Origin: Aureibaculum marinum
Lineage (GTDB): Bacteria; Bacteroidota; Bacteroidia; Flavobacteriales; Flavobacteriaceae
Direction: 5' to 3'
DNA: 64,000 nt
NCBI RefSeq assembly: GCF_003813905.1
Contig: NZ_RPFJ01000015.1
Coordinates: 35,837-99,836, forward strand
Each line of letters opens with the position of its first letter. The stretch's first letter is position 1. Made by a program: the position numbers and the translations under genes. Of this stretch, positions 57,761 through 64,000 are shown piece after piece. Under the pieces are notes generated by a model that saw only the letters and a list, made by a program, of their open reading frames with translations, searched no databases and was not told the DNA's origin.

Positions 57761-58732
57761 ATGGCTAAAGTAAAATATTATTACGATTCTGATACTTTAT
57801 CTTATAAAAAAGTAGTATTACGAAAACGGGATAAGTTTAAAAGATTCTTAGTGTTTTTTTTAGGAGCAGTTTCTTTTGGCCTAATTTTTATGTTTATTTC
57901 TTTTCAATTTGTGGAGTCTCCTAAAGAAAAAGCTCAGAAGCGAGAGTTAGAAAATTTGAAATTACGTTATGGCTTGTTGGATAAAAAAATGGCTCAAATA
58001 GAGACTGTTTTAGATGGTATTCAGCAGAGAGATAACGATATTTATCGTTTATATTTTGAGGCAAACCCAATTCCAGAAGAGCAAAGAAAAGCTGGTTTTG
58101 GAGGTGTGAATAGGTATAAATCATTAGAAGGTTTTGAAAATTCAGAAATGATTATTGATGTTACTAGAAAGATGGATGTGTTGTCTAAACAATTGTATAT
58201 CCAATCAAAATCTTTAGATGAAATTATCAGTTTAGCTGAAGATAAAGAGAAGCTATTAGCATCTATACCAGCAATTCAACCGGTAAATAATGAAGACTTA
58301 ACGAGAATGGCATCAGGTTACGGATGGCGTTCAGATCCATTTACTAAGGCAAGAAAAATGCATAAAGGTATGGACTTTACAGCCCCTACAGGTACACCAG
58401 TTTATGCTTCTGGAAATGGAGTTGTATATAGAGCAGATAATAGGGCATCAGGTTTTGGTAATCATATAGAAATAGATCATGGTTATGGATATAAAACAAT
58501 TTATGCACATTTAAGCAAATACAATGTAAAAAAAGGGCAGAAAGTAAAGCGAGGAGATTTAATTGGTTTTGTAGGAAACACAGGAAGATCATCAGGTCCG
58601 CATTTACACTATGAAGTGCATAAAAATGGTAAAGCAATAAATCCTATTAATTTTTATTATGGAAACTTAACGCCTGATGAGTTTGAAGAAATGTTAAAAA
58701 TGGCTGCACAAGAAGGACAATCGTTTGACTAA
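57761..58732 (+). CDS. M23 (LytM-type) peptidase, membrane-anchored
   Basis: Cell-wall hydrolase of 323 residues. A single TM helix at about residues 29-49 (FLVFFLGAVSFGLIFMFISF) anchors it. A coiled-coil segment follows (about 52-110), then the LytM domain from residue 185: GYGWRSDPFTKARKMHKGMD with the zinc ligands HxxxD, and HLHYEVHKNGKAINP with the HxH. All Zn ligands are present, so it should be active on peptidoglycan crosslinks. Its stop codon shares one base with the next start (TAATG). Confidence 0.93.
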   Translation: MAKVKYYYDSDTLSYKKVVLRKRDKFKRFLVFFLGAVSFGLIFMFISFQFVESPKEKAQKRELENLKLRYGLLDKKMAQIETVLDGIQQRDNDIYRLYFEANPIPEEQRKAGFGGVNRYKSLEGFENSEMIIDVTRKMDVLSKQLYIQSKSLDEIISLAEDKEKLLASIPAIQPVNNEDLTRMASGYGWRSDPFTKARKMHKGMDFTAPTGTPVYASGNGVVYRADNRASGFGNHIEIDHGYGYKTIYAHLSKYNVKKGQKVKRGDLIGFVGNTGRSSGPHLHYEVHKNGKAINPINFYYGNLTPDEFEEMLKMAAQEGQSFD

Positions 58733-59061
58733 TGAATATAAACTTACCAGATAAAAGATATTATAAAATTGGCGAAGTAGCGAAAGCTTTTAATGTAAAC
58801 GCGTCTTTGATTCGTTTTTGGGATAAGGAATTTGATATTCTAAAACCTAAAAAAAATAACAAAGGCAATAGAATGTTTACCCCTGAAGATGTAAAAAACC
58901 TTCAAATGATTTATCATTTGGTTAAGGAAAGAGGGTTTACATTAGAAGGAGCTCGTCAAAAATTAAAGGCCAAACCAGATGAAATCAAAGATAATTTTGA
59001 TATCATTGCAAAACTAGAGGCCGTAAAAGGAGAGCTTATAAAAATAAAAAATCAACTCTAA
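58732..59061 (+). CDS. MerR-family transcription regulator
   Basis: A small regulator of 109 residues with an MlrA/MerR-type winged HTH: RYYKIGEVAKAFNVNASLIR, then FWDKEFDILKPKKNNKGNRM and LQMIYHLVKERGFTLEGARQ. No C-terminal effector domain beyond a short helical dimerisation tail. Translation is coupled to the M23 peptidase by the one-base overlap, which is widely conserved in Flavobacteriia as far as I recall. Confidence 0.9.
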   Translation: MNINLPDKRYYKIGEVAKAFNVNASLIRFWDKEFDILKPKKNNKGNRMFTPEDVKNLQMIYHLVKERGFTLEGARQKLKAKPDEIKDNFDIIAKLEAVKGELIKIKNQL

Positions 59062-59072
59062 AAATTTATAAA

Positions 59073-59672
59073 ATGAAAAAATGGTTAATTCCTGTAATAA
59101 TACTTGTAGTAATTGCATTTGCTTTTTACCGTTGGGCTGTTGGCTTTAATAACACCGCAGTGGTACATCAAGAAAATGCCAAGACAACATGGTCTAACGT
59201 TGAAAGTGCTTATCAACGCAGAAATGATTTAATTGGGAATTTGGTAAAAACGGTTCAAGGAGCTGCAGATTTTGAAAAAAGTACTTTAGAAGGTGTAATT
59301 CAAGCTAGGGCAGAAGCTACCAAAACAACTATTAATGCTGGAGATTTAACTCCTGAAAACATGGCAAAATTTCAACAAGCCCAAAGTGGTTTAACAGGAG
59401 CCTTAAGTAAATTAATGGTTGTGGTAGAGCGTTATCCTGAGTTAAAAGCCAATCAGAACTTTTTAGAATTACAGAGTCAATTGGAGGGTACCGAAAATAG
59501 AATAAATGTTGCTAGAGATCGATTCAACGAAGCAGTAAACGTTTATAACATACATATTAAAACATTTCCAAATTCCGTTTTAGCAGGAATATTTAATTTC
59601 GATGAAATGAATAGATACGCAGCTGATGCAGGTTCAGAAAATGCTCCAGATGTTGATTTTGACTTTAAATAG
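59073..59672 (+). CDS. lemA: LemA-family membrane protein
   Basis: 199 residues with one N-terminal TM segment (LIPVIILVVIAFAFYRWAVG) and an extracytoplasmic helical bundle. The family core is seen in VVHQENAKTTWSNVESAYQR, RNDLIGNLVKTVQGAADFE and FNEAVNVYNIHIKTFPNSVL. Role not established. It follows the MerR gene by 11 bp and precedes a TPM-domain gene, its usual partner. Confidence 0.94.
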   Translation: MKKWLIPVIILVVIAFAFYRWAVGFNNTAVVHQENAKTTWSNVESAYQRRNDLIGNLVKTVQGAADFEKSTLEGVIQARAEATKTTINAGDLTPENMAKFQQAQSGLTGALSKLMVVVERYPELKANQNFLELQSQLEGTENRINVARDRFNEAVNVYNIHIKTFPNSVLAGIFNFDEMNRYAADAGSENAPDVDFDFK

Positions 59673-59750
59673 ACGGTTAAATGTATATTTAAAGTTGTAA
59701 ATTAATTAATAGTTGTCTTATTTAGCTCTGTGCTATATTAATGTTTAATT

Positions 59751-60188
59751 ATGTCTAAAGTAGAAGATTTTTTAACAAAAACTCAAGAACAAGAAATTGT
59801 TGAGGCTATCCGTTTGGCAGAGCAAAATACTTCAGGAGAAATAAGAGTACATTTAGAAAAAACTACAGATAAAGAACCTCTTGAAAGAGCTAGAGAAGTA
59901 TTTCATTATTTAAAAATGAATGAAACAGCACAGCAAAATGGAGTGCTTTTTTATGTAGCCGTTGATGATAAAAAATTCTCTGTTTTAGGAGATCAAGGAA
60001 TTGACAATGTAGTTCCTGATAATTTTTGGAATAGTGTTAAAGATACTGTAATCAGTGAATTTAAAAAAGGCAATTATGCAGATGGTTTAAAACAAGGAAT
60101 CTTAGAAACTGGCCTCAAACTGAAACACTACTTTCCGTACCAAGATGATGATAAAAATGAACTACCAGATTCTATATCTTTAAGTTAG
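59751..60188 (+). CDS. TPM-domain protein, short cytoplasmic form
   Basis: 145 residues of a single TPM domain (formerly DUF477): FLTKTQEQEIVEAIRLAEQN, TSGEIRVHLEK, NGVLFYVAVDDKKFSVLGDQ and FKKGNYADGLKQGILETGLK. No signal peptide or TM helix is present, so it is cytoplasmic. The longer secreted TPM protein that often follows LemA is missing here; the next gene is an unrelated reductase. Confidence 0.88.
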   Translation: MSKVEDFLTKTQEQEIVEAIRLAEQNTSGEIRVHLEKTTDKEPLERAREVFHYLKMNETAQQNGVLFYVAVDDKKFSVLGDQGIDNVVPDNFWNSVKDTVISEFKKGNYADGLKQGILETGLKLKHYFPYQDDDKNELPDSISLS

Positions 60189-60247
60189 CAATTATTCGAT
60201 TTTCTTCAGAGCTTTTATTAACTTTGTTGCTCATAAAAAAGTAATAA

Positions 60248-61300
60248 ATGTCAACATTTTATAAGCTCTCTATCAAAGAGATTCAAAAAGAAACTAAAGA
60301 TTCTGTATCTATAGTTTTTAATATACCTCAAGACTTACAAGACAAATACAAATTTATTCCTGGGCAATATGTAACTATTAAAAAAGTATTAGATGGTAAT
60401 GAGCTTAGGCGTGCTTATTCTATTTGTTCTTCACTTCAAAGTAATCGTATAAAAGTTGGTGTAAAATCAGCTGAAAATGGTTATTTTTCTAAATATGCTG
60501 TTAATGAATTAAAGGTTGGAGATGAATTAGAAGTTTCAAGACCTGAAGGACGTTTTAATTTGATGCCTAATAGTAAGCACAGTAAAAATTACTTAGCTTT
60601 TGTAGCTGGAAGTGGTATTACACCTATTCTGTCAATGATAAAATCTGTATTAGAAACAGAAAAAGAAAGTCATTTTGTGTTAGTTTATGGAAATAAGTCT
60701 GTAACTGATGTTATGTTTAAATCAGAAATTGATACTTTAGTGCAAGACAATTCAGCAAATTTTTCTGTATATTATGTATATAGTCAATTTGAAGAAGTTG
60801 GTACACTTTTTGGAAGAATTGATACGTCTGTACTAAACTTTATATTAAATAATAAGTGTAAAGATATACAGTTTAATGATTACTTTTTATGTGGGCCTGA
60901 GCCTATGATAAATCTAATCAAAGAGAATTTACTGGAGAAAAATGTTGAGGAGAAAAATATCCATTTTGAGTTGTTTTCTACGGATGTGGATGATAAGGTT
61001 GGTGATGCTGATATAGATGGAAAAACAAAGGTAAACGTGTTGTTAGATGACGAAGAACATGCTTTTGAAATGGATAGAGGCAAAACAATTTTAGAAGTTG
61101 CTTTAAAAAATGGTTTAGACGCTCCTTACTCTTGTCAAGGAGGTATTTGTAGTACTTGTTTGGCAAAAATTACAGAAGGAAGAGCTGTGATGGATAAAAA
61201 TTCTATTTTAACCGACAATGAAATAGAAGAAGGTCTTATTTTAACTTGTCAAGCACATCCTACAACGCCTACCATAAGTATTGATTATGATGATGTATAA
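60248..61300 (+). CDS. Flavin/2Fe-2S oxidoreductase (PaaE-like)
   Basis: 350 residues: FAD-binding domain (about 1-105, with RRAYSICSS near 53-61), NAD-binding domain (about 108-240, with AFVAGSGITPILSMIKSVLE), and a C-terminal 2Fe-2S ferredoxin domain (about 260-350, YSCQGGICSTCLAKITEG with a fourth Cys in LILTCQAHP). This is the layout of PaaE/HmpX-type reductases, which pass electrons from NAD(P)H to an oxygenase. No paa genes adjoin it, so the partner is unknown. Confidence 0.9.
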   Translation: MSTFYKLSIKEIQKETKDSVSIVFNIPQDLQDKYKFIPGQYVTIKKVLDGNELRRAYSICSSLQSNRIKVGVKSAENGYFSKYAVNELKVGDELEVSRPEGRFNLMPNSKHSKNYLAFVAGSGITPILSMIKSVLETEKESHFVLVYGNKSVTDVMFKSEIDTLVQDNSANFSVYYVYSQFEEVGTLFGRIDTSVLNFILNNKCKDIQFNDYFLCGPEPMINLIKENLLEKNVEEKNIHFELFSTDVDDKVGDADIDGKTKVNVLLDDEEHAFEMDRGKTILEVALKNGLDAPYSCQGGICSTCLAKITEGRAVMDKNSILTDNEIEEGLILTCQAHPTTPTISIDYDDV

Positions 61301-61402
61301 TTGAAATATAAATAATAAGAAAATAAAAATAAGCACTTACTTCTGTTGTTTTTTATGTAGACTAAAATAACCTAAAACTAATGCTAAGCCATTTTTTTAA
61401 AT

Positions 61403-62089
61403 ATGAATGATATCATAAATGCCATACCAATAGGAGTAGGTCTTGCGTTTATGATAGGCCCAGTATTTTTTGTGCTTCTAGAAACTAGTGCAACGAAAGG
61501 CTTTAGAGCAGCATTAGTATTTGATATAGGGGTAATTATTGCAGATGTTATATTTTTATACTTTTCATATTTTGGAAGCCGTACTTTGTTGGAAAAAATA
61601 AAGGATGATCCTAGGTTGTTCTTATTAGGAGGTGGTATATTATTTGTTTACGGTTTGTTAATTTTTTTTAAGCGTAGAAAGCCTATTATTACAGATGATG
61701 ACCTTGTTGTGGTAGAAAAGAATAATTACTTTGGATTATTACTAAAAGGGTTTTTGTTGAACTTCATAAATATTGGAGTATTGGCTTTTTGGTTGGGAAT
61801 GATTGTTGTAGTAAGTCCACAATTAGAAATGAATGATGCCCGTATTTTTACCTATTTTGCCGCAGTTTTAGGGTCTTATTTTATTACCGATTTACTTAAA
61901 ATTTTACTTGCTAAACAATTAAAAAACAAGTTAACACCTCTTGTTATTCGAAAGATTAAAAGAGGTATGGGAGTCGCGTTGATGATATTTGGCCTTTTTT
62001 TAGCGGTTCAAGGTTTGTTTTCTGATAAGACTATGCAGAAAATTGATAGTGTAATTGAAGGGAAGGTGGATGAATCGGATAGCCGTTAA
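61403..62089 (+). CDS. LysE-family amino-acid exporter
   Basis: 228 residues, six predicted TM helices. IPIGVGLAFMIGPVFFVLLE at the N-terminus and the conserved F-x-GPVF and GFRAALVFDIGVIIADV segments are typical of LysE/RhtB exporters. The substrate cannot be predicted. It is convergent with the decayed cluster to its right. Confidence 0.86.
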   Translation: MNDIINAIPIGVGLAFMIGPVFFVLLETSATKGFRAALVFDIGVIIADVIFLYFSYFGSRTLLEKIKDDPRLFLLGGGILFVYGLLIFFKRRKPIITDDDLVVVEKNNYFGLLLKGFLLNFINIGVLAFWLGMIVVVSPQLEMNDARIFTYFAAVLGSYFITDLLKILLAKQLKNKLTPLVIRKIKRGMGVALMIFGLFLAVQGLFSDKTMQKIDSVIEGKVDESDSR

Positions 62090-62131
62090 AAAAAACTAGT
62101 AAGGTTCTTTTATTGTTTGATTAAAAAAAGT

Positions 62132-62665
62132 TTATCTTTTGACAATTTCCTTAAACTGATAAAAAAAACGCTCTATCAATCTTAAATCTTCAGTTATAAT
62201 GGAATCGTGATGGTTTTTAAATTTTACTAATTCTTTTTTTGAGGTAGTGACTAAAGAATTTGGAATTTTTAATCCAGATTTTTTTGCACTAAACAAATGT
62301 TGTAATTTAAAATTTTCTACCTCTTTTAAAAAAGAACCGACGTAATTGACATTGTTTCTTAAATAATTTTCAATCGATTTTATTAAACTGTCTTCTTCTT
62401 TTTTAAGCTAGTTGTAAAGATTCCCCGCATTATTTAAGGATACTGGAACATGCCTTAACCTACCTCTTCTGTGCCAAACAACCTTTACATTTGAAAAGTC
62501 AAATCCATTAATTTTTAAGCAAGATTCTTTATTATTAATCAAAAACCAATTTAAGTTATGCTGGTTTTCAAAGTTTAAGCGTTTAAACTTAACTTTAAGT
62601 TTGACCAACCAATTAGCTACAATATTAGTTGTAGTGTCATATTCACTGCTTATTAACAGAATCAT
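62132..62665 (-). pseudogene. Broken ATP-grasp graspetide maturase (GwsG-like)
   Basis: The N-terminus MILLISSEYDTTTNIVANWL and the later VVWHRRGRLRH match the N-terminal domain of 'grasp-with-spasm' ATP-grasp peptide maturases. After 85 residues a TAG (62410-62408) interrupts the frame. The same frame continues with LKKEEDSLIKSIENYLRNNV, KLQHLFSAKKSGLKIPNSLV and IITEDL, still like the family. It then ends at 62132 with IERFFYQFKEIVKR, which I do not recognise as its C-terminus. The catalytic ATP-grasp half is absent. Intact members are about 300 residues long, so this is a nonsense-interrupted and truncated copy. Its start overlaps the upstream gene by 23 bp. Confidence 0.75.
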
Positions 62666-63215
62666 TTTCCTTTACAACTTCATATTCAAATGGCAAACCA
62701 TTTCTGTCATTTAAATGCCAAATAATATTTAGATAATTGAAATGATTAATTCTACCTTTTTCATATTCTTGCTCTACTAATTTCAACGTCCTTTTTTTAT
62801 ATTGTGCGGGCGTATGCATCAAAATAATATATAGAGGGATGTGGCAGTTAGAATTCTCTTGATTTAAATATCCATACTTATTAATAATTTTAAAAAGTTT
62901 TTGTGAATTTTGAACATCAATTTGATGTTGAAGATTCCATAAACTATCAACGTTATTTTTATAAATAAAAGAGTTTTTTCTATTCTTTATAAACAGCTCA
63001 TTCATTTTGTTAATTTTATCGTCAATCGATAAACTATCAACTTCGAAAAATGATAAGGAGTCTATACCAATTGGAGAAAGCTTTAATCTATATTTCTGAT
63101 CATTTTCATATAATATTGTCAAATCATTTAAAACAGCTTTACTAAGTATTATTTTTTCTTGTGACGATACAACAAAATTAACAGATATAATAAGAACAAT
63201 TATCAAAACCTTCAT
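62643..63215 (-). CDS. Secreted protein of unknown function in the graspetide cluster
   Basis: 190 residues from the ATG at 63215 (MKVLIIVLIISVNFVVSSQE), which directly begins a Sec signal peptide; the longer frame from 63257 adds 14 residues ahead of it. The mature part is helical and polar. The C-terminal stretch PLYIILMHTPAQYKKRTLKL, then YLNIIWHLNDRNGLPFEYEV, resembles DUF6624-like proteins ('HADLEFQ...' pattern), though weakly. It lies between the precursor genes and the maturase remnant and has no disruption itself, so it is the only intact reading frame left in the cluster. Confidence 0.6.
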   Translation of the reverse strand: MKVLIIVLIISVNFVVSSQEKIILSKAVLNDLTILYENDQKYRLKLSPIGIDSLSFFEVDSLSIDDKINKMNELFIKNRKNSFIYKNNVDSLWNLQHQIDVQNSQKLFKIINKYGYLNQENSNCHIPLYIILMHTPAQYKKRTLKLVEQEYEKGRINHFNYLNIIWHLNDRNGLPFEYEVVKENDSVNKQ

Positions 63216-63312
63216 GTGAATAGATTTAAGTAAATTGTAAACGTTGTGGATTTTCATACATTAAAATCAATAAATGAAACATAAAATGCACAACATTCAA
63301 CAAAAATTCTTT

Positions 63313-63546
63313 TTATTCAGTAATTCCCCCTCTATCCTCTTCACACTCGTTATAAAATATAGCCGCATCGTTCACACCATCTCTATTTGTGTCTATATGT
63401 AAATCAGAGGAATAACTTCTGCCTGATATTTTTCCAGAACCGGTAGCATTGTACTTGCGATACCTAATGGGTTCTACATTTCAACCTAAAATATTAATTA
63501 GGTTTAACTTGTTTTTTCTAAAATCTTTTAAACTTAGTTTTTTCAT
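63313..63546 (-). pseudogene. GG-leader peptide precursor with nonsense codon at the GG site
   Basis: From the ATG at 63546 the frame reads MKKLSLKDFRKNKLNLINIL, then Gly, then TGA (63483-63481). The same frame stays open for 55 more codons (NVEPIRYRKYNATGSGKISG ... DTNRDGVNDAAIFYNECEED) to a TAA at 63313. A single G-to-T change, GGA to TGA, explains the stop, and reverting it restores a Leu-Gly-Gly leader end. The lysine-rich leader followed by a short Asp/Asn/Glu/Thr-rich core is the layout of graspetide-type RiPP precursors. Too short and too broken to be recognised by size-based gene calling. Confidence 0.65.
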
Positions 63547-63552
63547 AATAGG

Positions 63553-63755
63553 TTATTTTTTAGGATCTAATTTATAAACAGTATAAGTATCTCCACATGA
63601 CCATTCTCCGTCATCATCATTATCATGGTGCACATCTTTTAGGTTTTTGTTCTTCTTGTCAAAGTCATTAGTTTTATTGGCTTCATAGCACCACCCATAA
63701 CTTTTCTTGAGTTTTCATTTAAGGTAAAACCTTTAAAATCACTTATTTTTCTCAT
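63553..63755 (-). pseudogene. Second GG-leader peptide precursor, frameshifted at the GG site
   Basis: From the ATG at 63755 the frame reads MRKISDFKGFTLNENSRKVM-G-G and then runs into a meaningless 16-residue tail. The following reading frame, one base out, gives CYEANKTNDFDKKNKNLKDV, then HHDNDDDGEWSCGDTYTVYK and LDPKK before a TAA at 63553. Restoring one missing G in the second Gly codon joins leader and core into a 67-residue precursor with a perfect Met-Gly-Gly site. The Asp-rich core with two Cys fits a RiPP precursor. The next precursor ATG is 6 bp downstream. Confidence 0.65.
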
Positions 63756-63928
63756 AAATTATAAATTTAGTTTAACATTATTTTCAGGCATTTCGTAGCC
63801 TTGTACGTAAAAATTGCAATTAATACTTGGCTAAAGTGAAAAGAAAATTTTGATAACCTGTGAAAAAATTTCCTAAAATTAAGTAAATATTTACTTGAAT
63901 AGTGTTAAAATTTAACATAAATTTATGT

Positions 63929-64000
63929 AGAGTCTAAAGAGTCTAAAGAGTCTAAAGAGTCTAAAGAGTCTAAAGAGTCTAAAGAGTCTAAAGAGTCTAA
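63929..64000. repeat. 9-bp tandem repeat, at least 8 perfect copies
   Basis: The unit AGAGTCTAA repeats eight times without error and continues past the window edge. Each forward frame that could code is closed upstream (TAG or TAA) and one frame contains TAA in every unit. It is therefore not part of a recognisable gene on this side. It lies about 170 bp upstream of the precursor genes. Confidence 0.9.

Noticed and set aside
63481..63483. TGA in precursor 1 read as selenocysteine or another recoded codon
   Set aside because: No SECIS-like hairpin directly after the TGA is visible, and the neighbouring precursor and maturase genes are also broken. Decay is simpler.
63929..64000. Right-end repeat as a CRISPR array or coding repeat
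   Set aside because: There are no spacers, the unit is only 9 bp, and no reading frame enters from the left without a stop.

Overview
The window comes from a low-GC marine-type member of the Bacteroidota, most likely a Flavobacteriaceae. The evidence is the AT-rich sequence, SusC/SusD genes, promoters of the TTTG-N19/20-TAnnTTTG type, GSCFA and DUF2723 proteins, glutamine synthetase type III and a GG-leader graspetide-type cluster. Shine-Dalgarno motifs are largely absent. Most of the window is chromosomal backbone, with one clear accessory glycan locus and one decayed peptide cluster at the right end. No phage, IS element or CRISPR array was seen.

Layout. 1-7.8 kb (minus strand): WG-repeat protein (cut by the window edge), asnS, rfbA, an MMPL/RND exporter, frr and pyrH. 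8.2-17.4 kb (plus): an amino-sugar polysaccharide utilisation locus with SusC, SusD, a fasciclin/DNRLRE/CSPG-repeat lipoprotein, a GH16-like lipoprotein, NagB-like deaminase and a GH20 enzyme. 17.4-23.1 kb: a divergent LacI regulator, then a sodium/solute symporter, NagA and a second GH20. 23.1-26.0 kb (minus): tsf, rpsB, rpsI, rplM. 26.3-34.7 kb: ggt, polA, glycosylasparaginase with an MFS sugar transporter, cutC and a thioredoxin-fold protein without its cysteines. 34.7-42 kb: polysaccharide deacetylase, DUF2723 protein, tRNA-Gln, a second LacI regulator and two tandem UspA genes. 42-46.7 kb: rimP-nusA-infB. 46.8-50.2 kb: a lipoprotein, a cytoplasmic zinc-ribbon HtrA-like protease with an unknown partner, and the tail of a lost gene. 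50.3-62.1 kb: Ca/Na antiporter, glnA (GSIII), rhodanese, GSCFA protein, alaS, M23 peptidase, MerR, LemA, TPM protein, PaaE-like reductase and LysE-type exporter. 62.1-64 kb: a broken graspetide/RiPP cluster followed by a 9-bp tandem repeat that runs off the window.

How the genes work together. The glycan locus forms a coherent amino-sugar pathway. SusC/D and the surface lipoproteins bind and import oligosaccharide. GH16-like and GH20 enzymes release GlcNAc-type sugars, the symporter brings them into the cytoplasm, and NagA and NagB feed them to fructose-6-phosphate. A GlcNAc kinase is needed but is not in the window. Both promoters of the locus carry the LacI-type palindrome GCAAACGTTTGC exactly over the -33 box, and a third copy lies in the lacI leader, so the regulon can be read directly from the DNA. 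At the symporter promoter the operator is the core of a perfect 50-bp palindrome.

The most unusual region is the right end. Two adjacent GG-leader precursor genes are each broken in the second Gly codon of the Gly-Gly motif, one by a nonsense change and one by loss of one G. The linked ATP-grasp maturase also carries an in-frame TAG and lacks its C-terminal half.
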